This document shows, one piece after another, positions 27,619-34,173 of a stretch of DNA of 49,790 bases. How positions within the stretch are numbered: position 1 is the stretch's first letter; every line of letters starts with the position of its first letter. Source of the stretch: Sporosarcina koreensis (GTDB taxonomy: Bacteria > Bacillota > Bacilli > Bacillales_A > Planococcaceae); contig NZ_LQYA01000245.1 of NCBI RefSeq assembly GCF_001531445.1, positions 22,672 through 72,461 on the forward strand, written 5' to 3'. The position numbers and the translations under genes were made by a program. The notes beneath the pieces were generated by a model, which was not told the DNA's origin, made no database searches, and saw only the letters and a program-made list of their open reading frames with translations.

Positions 27619-27810
27619 TTATCTTCTCCTAAATGCCCCTCCAGGCCCTCGTCTGTAAGTGTCCCGATTAACACCCATGATTTCCTCCCAATCTCTCGCC
27701 GTGAACTGTTCTTCCCGCTTGCCCCTTGTCCTAGTAATCTTTCGGTCTATCTCTCGTCTTGCGACCTGTGAAGGACCTTTTTCTATTAACTGATCTTGCA
27801 ACGTTTGCAT
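27619..27810 (-). CDS. Small basic phage protein
   Basis: The protein has 63 residues and is basic, with 'TARDWEEIMGVNRDTYRRGPGGAFRRR' at the end. It starts at an ATG preceded by GTGAGGTAA, only about 20 bases after the strong terminator that closes the moron cassettes, and sits 15 bases before the RinA-like gene. It may be DNA-binding, but no family is recognised. Confidence 0.65.
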   Translation of the reverse strand: MQTLQDQLIEKGPSQVARREIDRKITRTRGKREEQFTARDWEEIMGVNRDTYRRGPGGAFRRR

Positions 27811-27830
27811 TTACCTCACGCCCCCAATGA

Positions 27831-27875
27831 AATAAAAAAGGACACCAAAACAGCGAATAAGCTGCTAAGGTGTCC
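27831..27875 (-). terminator. Strong terminator between accessory and late regions
   Basis: Minus strand GGACACC ... GGTGTCC, with an inner CAGC/GCTG stem, is followed by CTTTTTTATT. It directly follows the conserved CCAGCTAACTGG hairpin after the 171-residue gene. Confidence 0.88.
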
Positions 27876-27895
27876 TCCAGTTAGCTGGTAGAACT
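27871..27895 (-). repeat. 3' cassette element, copy 3
   Basis: Plus-strand TGTCCTCCAGTTAGCTGGTA follows a stop codon. It folds as CCAG-TTAG-CTGG. Two diverged copies lie after the next two genes (28534-28557 and 29181-29202). Here the element is still joined to an intact terminator. Confidence 0.7.
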
Positions 27896-28411
27896 TTAAA
27901 AATTCAATTTACGGATGTGTTCATTTAATTTATCTTCTATTAAGCTCATATTATTTTCTGAATAAAATTCATTCACCTCTTTTGGGTGATTACTAGTACT
28001 GAGCAGGAATGCATATTCCGTTGCAATATCAATTGTTTTTATTAATTCATATATTTCATTCAATGTATCCGGATCAATGTAATATACATTTGCACTAATA
28101 AAACTTCTTACACTGCTTAAATCTTGTTCAACCATTTTTATATCTGACCACTCACCAAGGAATTGATTTATTATATAATCGTTATCTTTAATACCCCTTA
28201 CAATCCTAATCGGTCTATCCAAGAAGCTTTTGATAACTAATATAGTTCTCCTCTTATTAGCTCTTTCAGTTTCCAATTGACTTTTTTTAAAATGACTAAT
28301 CTGTTTGTATGTTGCCAACAACGTTATTGTTCCAGCTATTAAAGTCCCGATAAACGCTCCGACTAAAGTTGAAATATCACTTACTGAGATTTCATTTATA
28401 AAATCTTCCAA
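27896..28411 (-). CDS. Single-pass membrane protein, moron cassette 3
   Basis: I choose a TTG start at 28411 with GAGGAGGT 8 bases upstream (171 residues). The frame upstream is a decayed copy of the xtrA end. One membrane helix (about residues 13-34, TLVGAFIGTLIAGTITLLAT) is followed by a charged helical cytoplasmic domain (KSQLETERANKRRTILVIKSFL ...). It is AT-rich, with its own 3' hairpin and terminator. Its layout resembles the neighbouring 28558-29067 product (short N-terminus, one helix, cytoplasmic domain). An exclusion or defence role is inference. No family recognised. Confidence 0.72.
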   Translation of the reverse strand: MEDFINEISVSDISTLVGAFIGTLIAGTITLLATYKQISHFKKSQLETERANKRRTILVIKSFLDRPIRIVRGIKDNDYIINQFLGEWSDIKMVEQDLSSVRSFISANVYYIDPDTLNEIYELIKTIDIATEYAFLLSTSNHPKEVNEFYSENNMSLIEDKLNEHIRKLNF

Positions 28412-28480
28412 TAAAACACTACCTCCTCTTCCTTCCGTATCCTCTAAACCCTTCCCTGATGCGTCACAAATAATAAATAC
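28411..28480 (-). repeat. Decayed copy of the xtrA 3' end (X3)
   Basis: Plus-strand CTTCCTTCCGTATCC...CCTGATGCGTCACAA matches the xtrA tail at 30530-30572. Read on the minus strand it gives FVTHQGRV*RIRKEEEVV against VTHQGKVKRMRREEGEDF of the XtrA-like protein. A stop codon interrupts it, so it no longer codes. It supplies the ribosome binding site for the downstream gene. Confidence 0.75.
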
Positions 28481-28533
28481 ACCTTGCTCGATTATGAACA
28501 ATCAATGGCACAGGGTTATGCTGTAATCAATCT

Positions 28534-28557
28534 TTGTACTCTGGTTAGCCAGGGTGA
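28534..28557 (-). repeat. 3' cassette element, copy 2
   Basis: Plus-strand TGTACTCTGGTTAGCCAGGG right after the 28558 stop. It folds as CTGG-TTAG-CCAG. Compared with copy 3 (CCAG-TTAG-CTGG), both arms have changed while pairing is kept. No terminator remains beside it. Confidence 0.65.
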
Positions 28558-29067
28558 CTAAATATTCTTTAAGTAAGTCATAGGGATATCAATATGGTTT
28601 ACCAGTTCTTTGTTTTTAAATTTCAAGTCTACGGTATTAGAGATGAATTGATTACCTAGTGCATCAAAACCACGAATTTGTAAAAAGCCACTCTGAAAAT
28701 CATCTTTTATTGGAGTTAAGGTTACAATTAATCCACTATATTCGTGTTTTTCGATTACTTCGTTATTCCTTGTCTTTTTGTTTGTAATCATGCCATTGAA
28801 TTGCGACTCGACATTAACATCCGAAGATGTGAAACTGACATCCTCAATTCGATGAAAAACCTTATTTGTGTTCTCAATTACTAAAACTTTCGATTTTTCT
28901 CTTTGAGTAGTATAAATTATCTTGAAAACTGGTTGATGTTTGTGCTCCCATTGGCTTTGTTGGAGTTCTATTTGTCTATTGCTTGTCCTAATATTCAAAA
29001 ATGCAAATATAGCCCCTACAGCAGCTATTACTGCCAAAACAAATTGAATTACATCACTTATACTCAA
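28558..29067 (-). CDS. Single-pass membrane protein, moron cassette 2
   Basis: I choose a TTG start at 29067 with GGAGG about 11 bases upstream, giving 169 residues. One membrane helix (about residues 6-26, VIQFVLAVIAAVGAIFAFLN) is followed by a helical linker and a beta-rich domain (about 50-150). It is AT-rich. Its 5' side is a decayed xtrA tail and its 3' side a cassette element, so it is one unit of the tandem array. No family recognised. A membrane-linked sensor or exclusion role is a guess from layout and context. Confidence 0.72.
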   Translation of the reverse strand: MSISDVIQFVLAVIAAVGAIFAFLNIRTSNRQIELQQSQWEHKHQPVFKIIYTTQREKSKVLVIENTNKVFHRIEDVSFTSSDVNVESQFNGMITNKKTRNNEVIEKHEYSGLIVTLTPIKDDFQSGFLQIRGFDALGNQFISNTVDLKFKNKELVNHIDIPMTYLKNI

Positions 29068-29128
29068 AAATTCTTCCACCTCCTTCCGTAAAATCACCTT
29101 TCCACTAATACGTCACAATTTAATATTC
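29064..29128 (-). repeat. Decayed copy of the xtrA 3' end (X2)
   Basis: Plus-strand ACTCAAAAATTCTTCC...CCTTCCGTAAAATCACC...ACGTCACAATTT aligns with the end of the XtrA-like gene. On the minus strand it reads GKVILRKEVEEFLS against GKVKRMRREEGEDF then LN. It is more diverged than X3. The TTTTTG start of the next gene is in the same place as at the HEPN-like gene. Confidence 0.68.
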
Positions 29129-29180
29129 CCTATATTTGTGAGGACAACAAATGACATAAAGAAATGATATATTCAAATGC

Positions 29181-29202
29181 TGTCCTTTGGTTGGCCAGGG
29201 GA
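29181..29202 (-). repeat. 3' cassette element, copy 1
   Basis: Plus-strand TGTCCTTTGGTTGGCCAGGG after the HEPN-like gene stop. The TGG/CCA hairpin is weaker than in the other copies. A distant TGTCC/GGACA pairing survives without a T-run, like a worn terminator. Confidence 0.6.
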
Positions 29203-30516
29203 CTATCTTATTCCAAGTTGGAGTAATTCCCAATTAGGTGTAAAGTTATCAATAACTCGCCATGAACCCTCTTCGGTACCCCTTGCATAAGGATTTTGTT
29301 CATTGTCTGAGTAAATAAGTCTAAACTTCTCCTCTCTTACACTAATTTTATCATTGACTTTCAAGTCGATTTGCACCCCGATTACTGTTATTGCAGGAGA
29401 TTCATCTACTATTTCCAAAATTTCAAAACTGGAAATCTGAATGCATTTCAGCAACCCCTTTAATTCACCAGCCTTTTTCCCCTTCGTTATTTGTCTTGAA
29501 TCATAAAATATCCTATCTACTAAATGACCATAATTGCTGTCATTTATAAATTTGAATACCTCAATTAAGCATCTTTCAGGCGTTCCTTCCTCAAATTCAT
29601 CAACCTTCCCATTTATCGGAACCGTAACACCTACTTCAATCTCTCTTTTCTTCCAAGCATCGATCAAAACTTTCTGCTGGTCCAATCTTTCTTTGGCCAC
29701 AAAAGTCTTTGACAATGAAGAAAATGTTTCCTCTAGAGTTGGGGGTGTATATACCTCTTTTGTCTCGCCCGATTTCATTTTATTTTTAGCTTGCTTCCAA
29801 TCCATTAGAGAAAAAATGACGGCTAGTAATTTACTCGAAATAAAAGGGTTTGCATAATTCAAATCCCTTCCATGTAAAATACCATTTCGATAAGGCACTT
29901 TAATTTCTTCGACATTGGTTTTTCTTCTTGTTTTGGACATCAATTTTGATATTTCGTTTAATCCTGTCTCATGACCAACAACAGAATCCCATGCAATTAA
30001 ATCTGTACGTTCCGCAAAAAAACCTGTTGCTTCTTCTTCGTTAACAAATCCATCAATAATCATAAAAAAGAGCGGGGTACTCGAATAATACCTCTTGTCA
30101 AAATGATCGTTTAGCGCTACTTCGAATAATGTAGCCCTCACACCTAAATTCCTCTTTGTTTTATTGCATAAATAACTTATTTTTTCTCTATCGGTATAAA
30201 AATTAACTAAAAATCCCTCTGCATTTTCTGTTCCCTTATCCGCAGCTAATTTAATGGTTTCCTCCATTATTTCAACACTTAAAGACTCATAAGCAATCCA
30301 ACCTTTTTCTTTGAATGCTTCATTAAACTTGTCCGGTAAAGTAGAAAGAGACTCAAATGTTCTTTCAAACTTTCTAACATCACTAGCTAATTTCGCTTTT
30401 TGAACCGGTGTAAAACCGAGTGATTGAAGCAGTTTTTTATCTCTTAATAATTTTTTCATTTCACTAAGTTGAGCTCTTATCTCACTAATCGATGTGGAAT
30501 TTACTATTTTATTCAA
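29203..30516 (-). CDS. HEPN-motif protein, putative defence moron
   Basis: The protein has 437 residues from a TTG start with GAGGGGGA 7 bases upstream. It overlaps the XtrA-like stop. The N-terminal 75 residues are helical (SEIRAQLSEMKKLLRDKKLLQSLG). At residues 208-216 it has PYRNGILHG, fitting the HEPN ribonuclease motif R-x4-6-H (Arg210, His215). This is followed by an aromatic-rich helix typical of HEPN domains. The C-terminal part (from about 320) is beta-rich. HEPN proteins are often RNases in phage defence and abortive infection. AT-rich composition and place in the cassette array mark it as a moron. The motif is seen. Defence and RNase activity are inferred. Confidence 0.72.
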   Translation of the reverse strand: MNKIVNSTSISEIRAQLSEMKKLLRDKKLLQSLGFTPVQKAKLASDVRKFERTFESLSTLPDKFNEAFKEKGWIAYESLSVEIMEETIKLAADKGTENAEGFLVNFYTDREKISYLCNKTKRNLGVRATLFEVALNDHFDKRYYSSTPLFFMIIDGFVNEEEATGFFAERTDLIAWDSVVGHETGLNEISKLMSKTRRKTNVEEIKVPYRNGILHGRDLNYANPFISSKLLAVIFSLMDWKQAKNKMKSGETKEVYTPPTLEETFSSLSKTFVAKERLDQQKVLIDAWKKREIEVGVTVPINGKVDEFEEGTPERCLIEVFKFINDSNYGHLVDRIFYDSRQITKGKKAGELKGLLKCIQISSFEILEIVDESPAITVIGVQIDLKVNDKISVREEKFRLIYSDNEQNPYARGTEEGSWRVIDNFTPNWELLQLGIR

Positions 30517-30710
30517 AAATCTTCCCCCTCTTCCCTCCGCATCCGCTTAACCTTCCCCTGATGCGTAACAATTTTATACTCCCCGTAATCTGGTAATTCT
30601 CTCACCTTTGCCTTGCCCTCCGAAATTACCACAACACAGTTAATAGGTAGTTCCATTATATCAATATTCAGCATTCCTTCACAGTCTATTTGTAGTTCTG
30701 GTAGTTTCAT
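30513..30710 (-). CDS. xtrA: XtrA/YqaO-like phage protein
   Basis: I start this at the ATG at 30710 (MKLPELQIDCEGML), with GGAGGG 7 bases upstream, giving 65 residues. The pattern 'MELPINCVVVISEGKAKVRELPDYGEYKIVTHQGKVKR' is that of PBSX XtrA / skin YqaO. These lie near the late regulator in related phages. Function is unknown. Its coding tail (GGGAAGAGGGGGAAGAT) also serves as the ribosome binding site for the next gene. Decayed copies of that tail recur before the next two morons. Confidence 0.83.
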   Translation of the reverse strand: MKLPELQIDCEGMLNIDIMELPINCVVVISEGKAKVRELPDYGEYKIVTHQGKVKRMRREEGEDF

Positions 30711-30724
30711 AGAAGGTCCCTCCA

Positions 30725-30773
30725 TGCTATAATGTAATTGGCTCGATCAGGAGGGACACTCCTGGTCTTTTTT
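30725..30773 (+). ncRNA. Short plus-strand promoter-terminator unit A
   Basis: An extended -10 (TGCTATAAT, 30725-30733) is followed within 12 bases by the hairpin GATCAGGAG-GGACA-CTCCTGGTC (30745-30767) and six Ts. The transcript would be about 35 nt, or this is an attenuator for the plus-strand membrane gene at 30801. No good -35 is seen. Promoter and terminator are read by eye. Confidence 0.6.
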
Positions 30774-30800
30774 ATTAGTTCATCGATTGGAGATAGAATC

Positions 30801-31013
30801 ATGTTTGATGGTGTTGAATTTGATTGGTTGCCTATCATAGGGCCATTACTTGTTTTAATTGCAACCATGTTTGGAGTTGCCCTCATTTTTAAATTACTTT
30901 TCAGTTGGCTGCCTAAACGACTCTTCAATTTCTTGCTAGGCCCCGTTTGCTTGCTTGGACTATATATCTGGGCAATACCAATGAATTTAGGGTTTCACGA
31001 ATTTTTCAAGTGA
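30801..31013 (+). CDS. Plus-strand small membrane protein
   Basis: The start ATG has TTGGAGATAGAATC before it. The product has 70 residues with two membrane segments (about 11-37 and 43-60) and the basic loop WLPKRL between. It is one of the few genes facing against the early operon, with its own promoter (TATAAT at 30728) and two plus-strand terminators, one before it (attenuator-like) and one after it. It is probably expressed independently, possibly in the lysogen. No family recognised. It might act in exclusion or as a small toxin, which is inference. Confidence 0.65.
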   Translation: MFDGVEFDWLPIIGPLLVLIATMFGVALIFKLLFSWLPKRLFNFLLGPVCLLGLYIWAIPMNLGFHEFFK

Positions 31014-31035
31014 CAGGAAAAGTCCTGTCTTTTTT
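31012..31035 (+). terminator. Terminator after the plus-strand membrane gene
   Basis: GACAGGA-AAAG-TCCTGTC followed by six Ts. It overlaps the stop codon of the membrane gene and abuts the converging minus-strand gene end at 31034. Confidence 0.88.
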
Positions 31036-31267
31036 AATTCCCAAATAACCCACCCGCTCGGGGCTTAATCTCACCCAACTCCGCCTGCTCCATCACAACG
31101 AGCGCAATACTCCGCTTGTTGGTATTAAACGCCTTTGCAATGTCCTGAATATGATCGCCATCGTTCCACATCTTCCGGAATTTCGCGAGCTCGCTCTCTT
31201 TCCACGTCCACTTGACTGTGAAACTGTCGAACAACACGTGAATGGGTTCATACTTGATGCTGACCAT
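31034..31267 (-). CDS. Small HTH-like phage protein
   Basis: The protein has 77 residues. It has 'WKESELAKFRKMWNDGDHIQDIAKAFNTNKRSIALVVMEQAELG', a homeodomain-like helix-turn-helix as found in small early phage proteins. It overlaps the upstream coiled-coil gene by 20 bases. It may bind DNA. The target is unknown. Confidence 0.72.
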   Translation of the reverse strand: MVSIKYEPIHVLFDSFTVKWTWKESELAKFRKMWNDGDHIQDIAKAFNTNKRSIALVVMEQAELGEIKPRAGGLFGN

Positions 31268-31484
31268 TTGTTTCTCCTGCTAGGGCTTTCTCCGCCCTCT
31301 TTCGAATTACATGACGCACACTGACGATATCTTCATCTTCCCAATACGTGTCTTTCCTAATTATCTCCAACGCTTCCCGTAGACGAGCGTTTTCTTCCCT
31401 CAGCATTTTATTTTCTCGTGAAGTTTGAATGCGGTCTTTTCGCTTTGCTAAATATTCATCTATCGCATCTTGATGTTTATGCAT
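31248..31484 (-). CDS. Small coiled-coil phage protein
   Basis: The protein has 78 residues, with a leucine-heptad stretch 'ENKMLREENARLREALEIIRK' (about 24-44) and a basic C-terminus. It overlaps the genes on both sides. No family recognised. It is probably an oligomerising accessory protein of the early operon. Confidence 0.65.
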   Translation of the reverse strand: MHKHQDAIDEYLAKRKDRIQTSRENKMLREENARLREALEIIRKDTYWEDEDIVSVRHVIRKRAEKALAGETNGQHQV

Positions 31485-31668
31485 TCTGTTTCCTCCTCTC
31501 CATCAATTCCGAAACATTTCTTGCATACCTCAACTGCTGCCAAACATAAGGATCGTCATCATTACCGCCGGACATCAACCAATCTGCAATGCGATTGTCG
31601 ATGTCCATGAGAACTTCCGGTGGTAGCTTATCGCCGATTGCGTAGATTTCTTGAATTGGTTTGCTCAT
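31477..31668 (-). CDS. Small hypothetical early protein
   Basis: The protein has 63 residues, starting MSKPIQEIYAIGDKLPPEVL and acidic in the middle (MSGGNDDDPYVWQQL). Start ATG with AAGGAGGACACC upstream, a strong site. It follows the noncoding stretch after the methyltransferase. No family recognised. Confidence 0.65.
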   Translation of the reverse strand: MSKPIQEIYAIGDKLPPEVLMDIDNRIADWLMSGGNDDDPYVWQQLRYARNVSELMERRKQNA

Positions 31669-31994
31669 GGTGTCCTCCTTACTGCGCTTTATGATCGTAA
31701 TGTGGAATTATTTATTGTTACTATTGCTTTCACATTAGAAATAGATTATTATTTTCTTGAAAGGTAGGGGATGTTTTATGGAACACTTTTTGTTTCCATT
31801 TGTGTCTTGTCACCTTAAAGACACGTACAGCAAAACAGTAACCTCCTTTCTTTTCCTGAAATTATTTTTTCTTAGTATAAACAAACTTATTAGATCGGAT
31901 TGTAGTGGTGAAGTCTTCCTTCTCTAGATGCCTTGAGAATAGAAGTCTTTTTTATTTTCCTCAAGAGCTTCATTTCAATTTTTCGTTTATTACA
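31669..31994. other. 326-base noncoding stretch with hairpins and an orphan SD
   Basis: No convincing gene is seen. On the minus strand there is a perfect AAAGGAGGT (31840-31848) followed by a seven-codon frame (TTG ... TGA). Just after comes the hairpin GTGTCTT-TAAGGTGAC-AAGACAC. A second inverted repeat ATGGAA/TTCCAT (31778-31799) follows. This looks like a leader-peptide or regulatory leader for the three small genes downstream. A 49-codon plus-strand frame (31779-31928) exists but lacks a good start site. Confidence 0.45.
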
Positions 31995-32966
31995 TCAAGT
32001 TATTAATTCCAGCTGCACAGCACTCAATCGATTTTCCGCAATTATTATATACTCCGGATTTAGTTCGATCCCAACGAAATTACGGCCATACCTTAGAGTA
32101 ACTAATCCGGTCGTTCCGGATCCAAAGAACGGATCAAGTACAACTCCACCCATAGGAGCGCCAGCTAATATGCACGGCTCGATCAAGTCTTGCGGGAAAG
32201 TAGCAAAGTGCGCTTCCCTTAGCGGCTTAGTTGATACACTCCATACTGATCGTTTGTTTCGTTTTGGCCGTATAGCTCGAAAAGCATCCTTTCCATACTT
32301 ACCTTCGAAAGATCCTCGCTTTTTATCTTCCCGCCGATTTTGCTGAGGAGGACCGAATGCTCCTCGAGATCCCCTCGGAGGATCATCCACCGGACGGTAG
32401 ATCGCTTCCTCTTTGATTGCCTCGTGATCGTAATAATATGACGGTGATTTTGATAACAAGAAAATATATTCATGCGCCTTAGTTGGCCGATCTGTTACGC
32501 TCTCCGGCATCGGGTTAGGCTTGCTCCAAATGATATCCGAACGTAAATACCATCCGTCGGCCTGTAATGCAAAGGCCACTCTCCACGGTAGGCCGATTAA
32601 ATCTTTGGATTTCAATCCATTCGGGATGTTATTTATTTTGGTTTCGCTGCCTGTTGGACTTGGAACGTATACGTGCTTTTGCTTATCCTTTACAGTCCAT
32701 GCACCTTTCCCACTCCCGGCATATGCATCACCAATATTGAGCCAGAGCGTCCCGTCATCTCGCAGCACCCTCTTAACCTCACGGAACACTTCTACAAGAG
32801 CCATCACATATTCATCGACCGAACGCTCCAGCCCGATTTGTCCATCAACTCCGTAATCCCGAAGACCCCAATAAGGAGGACTTGTAACAACTGTGTTTAT
32901 ACTTTCATTCGGAAATGTCTTTAGAACATCAAGACAATGACCTTGATAGATTCTATTGAACTCCAA
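31995..32966 (-). CDS. DNA methyltransferase, SPPYW type
   Basis: The protein has 323 residues. Catalytic motif IV 'VVTSPPYWGLRDYG' is near residue 28 and the AdoMet motif I 'DPFFGSGTTGL' is near residue 287. This IV-before-I order is that of beta-class amino-methyltransferases. SPPYW is commonest in N4-cytosine enzymes, though N6-adenine cannot be excluded. No restriction endonuclease gene is adjacent, so it is an orphan enzyme, probably protecting phage DNA from host restriction. Recognition sequence is not readable. Confidence 0.9.
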   Translation of the reverse strand: MEFNRIYQGHCLDVLKTFPNESINTVVTSPPYWGLRDYGVDGQIGLERSVDEYVMALVEVFREVKRVLRDDGTLWLNIGDAYAGSGKGAWTVKDKQKHVYVPSPTGSETKINNIPNGLKSKDLIGLPWRVAFALQADGWYLRSDIIWSKPNPMPESVTDRPTKAHEYIFLLSKSPSYYYDHEAIKEEAIYRPVDDPPRGSRGAFGPPQQNRREDKKRGSFEGKYGKDAFRAIRPKRNKRSVWSVSTKPLREAHFATFPQDLIEPCILAGAPMGGVVLDPFFGSGTTGLVTLRYGRNFVGIELNPEYIIIAENRLSAVQLELIT

Positions 32967-32999
32967 TATCCTCCCACCTCCTAACTACGCCTTATGAGT

Positions 33000-33389
33000 C
33001 TACTGCTGCGCACGCTCCAACAACTCTTCAACGTCAACATCTTCAATAGCCGGCATCGGACCTAACCTTTCGATTGCGACATCCCGCAACTTTTCGATTT
33101 GCTGATCTAAATCTTTATGCTTGCTGAGCCTCTTCACTAAATCCTCGCCGACTCGTTGTAGATAGTTAAGGAATCCCTCTTTATCTTCCGTTATCAACCA
33201 TTCGATGAAGTTAAGCTGATATCGCATCATTCTTGCGCCGGATGTCACTTCTGATATATTGATGATTCCATCCATTGGGATGGCGCATAGTTGAATATCG
33301 CCTATTTGTATGCCGTGACCTACTGCCGCGAACCAATTATCCATTGCCAAATAAAAGCGTTGTGGTTGTTCGTTTACTTTGACTTTCAT
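33000..33389 (-). CDS. Hypothetical early phage protein
   Basis: The protein has 129 residues. A beta-rich N-terminal half (RFYLAMDNWFAAVGHGIQIGDIQLCAIPMDG) and a helical C-terminal half ending in an acidic stretch (IEDVDVEELLERAQQ). No known family recognised. It sits between recU and the methyltransferase. The frame and codon use fit a real gene. Confidence 0.65.
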   Translation of the reverse strand: MKVKVNEQPQRFYLAMDNWFAAVGHGIQIGDIQLCAIPMDGIINISEVTSGARMMRYQLNFIEWLITEDKEGFLNYLQRVGEDLVKRLSKHKDLDQQIEKLRDVAIERLGPMPAIEDVDVEELLERAQQ

Positions 33390-33485
33390 TAATATCCACG
33401 CTCCTTATATAAAAATCTAAGTCAGTATGAAAACAACTGTTTTGTTAAGACTAAACTTGTCTCCAACGTAGGAGGTGAATTGAAT

Positions 33486-33545
33486 ATGCCCGAATGGGTA
33501 AGAGAAGTCCTTAAATTTGTTGTAAGGCAACTGTTCTGCAATTAG
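33486..33545 (+). CDS. Possible 19-residue plus-strand peptide
   Basis: AGGAGGTGAATTGAAT leads to an ATG and the peptide MPEWVREVLKFVVRQLFCN, then TAG. It is amphipathic, with a Cys near the end. Two hairpins follow at once: GGCA..TGTT/AACA..TGCC, then AACCAATC-CTAAAA-GATTGGTT at 33566-33587. The ribosome binding site is near-perfect, but no clear promoter is seen. Role unknown. It may be a peptide signal, a small toxin or chance. Confidence 0.4.
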   Translation: MPEWVREVLKFVVRQLFCN

Positions 33546-33565
33546 TAACACTGCCTTCAGCGACA

Positions 33566-33587
33566 ACCAATCCTAAAAGATTGGTTG
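33566..33587. repeat. Perfect 8-bp hairpin in the recU-33389 gap
   Basis: AACCAATC-CTAAAA-GATTGGTT. There is no T-run on either side, so it is not an obvious intrinsic terminator. The 268-base gap around it (33390-33657) otherwise holds only the possible micro-peptide. Confidence 0.55.
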
Positions 33588-33657
33588 AAGCTTGCCGTAT
33601 TAGTAAAGTTAAACAAAAGGAATTGAGCTCTTTCACACCCGATCCGACTATACATTT

Positions 33658-34173
33658 TCACCCCACATGCTTCAGGTAATGCAGCACATACCCCTTATCA
33701 CTCTTCACCCGATCGCACTCCATCATGAAAGTTGAATGCGGAATCGACTTCCGACCGCCCTTCTTGGCTTCTTCCCAATACGTTTCTAGCGATTTGAATG
33801 CTAGAAGGTATATTTCATCCAACTTATTAAAAGAGACAAGCAGGAAAGCGTGGGCGCCTTTTTGGTGCCATGATTTCAGCAGTTCGTATTGATGCTCGGA
33901 AATATTGTTGAGCGGGAAGCTCGTCTTGTTAGAAGTTTCTTTTGCGTCAAATACAATGGCCCTGCCGTCATGTACGCCCGAATAATCCACCCACTCCGGC
34001 TTCTGCGTGTATCCCGTCACCTTGCCGCGCACGTTGCTTTGTATCTGCACAGGCGTTGGAACCTTGCGAATGTCAGCAACACCCTTATTGCGATACTGCT
34101 TATTCGTCATATCCACGAGGCGCTCAAGCTGCGCCCCGCGATTTGCGTGTGATCTGCTGTAGGTTTTTCTCAT
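33658..34173 (-). CDS. recU: RecU Holliday junction resolvase
   Basis: The protein has 171 residues. It shows the RecU pattern: 'HANRGAQLERLVDMTNKQYRNKGVADIRKVPTPV', the catalytic region 'EWVDYSGVHDGRAIVFDAKET' (Asp and Glu/Lys metal site) and 'HQYELLKSWHQKGAHAFLLVSF'. It cuts four-way junctions made by phage recombination and replication. Start overlaps the preceding gene by 4 bases. The call is secure. Confidence 0.93.
   Translation of the reverse strand: MRKTYSRSHANRGAQLERLVDMTNKQYRNKGVADIRKVPTPVQIQSNVRGKVTGYTQKPEWVDYSGVHDGRAIVFDAKETSNKTSFPLNNISEHQYELLKSWHQKGAHAFLLVSFNKLDEIYLLAFKSLETYWEEAKKGGRKSIPHSTFMMECDRVKSDKGYVLHYLKHVG

Noticed and set aside
29064..29097. Starting the 28558 gene at the upstream GTG (29097)
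   Set aside because: That stretch is a decayed xtrA tail carrying the ribosome binding site. The TTG after it is the better start.
31779..31928. 49-codon plus-strand frame
   Set aside because: The start site is weak, the product has no recognisable features, and it overlaps structured noncoding DNA.
33390..33657. Possible insertion element or IS200/IS605-type remnant, from the hairpins
   Set aside because: No transposase, no paired ends or target duplication visible. Hairpins alone are not enough.
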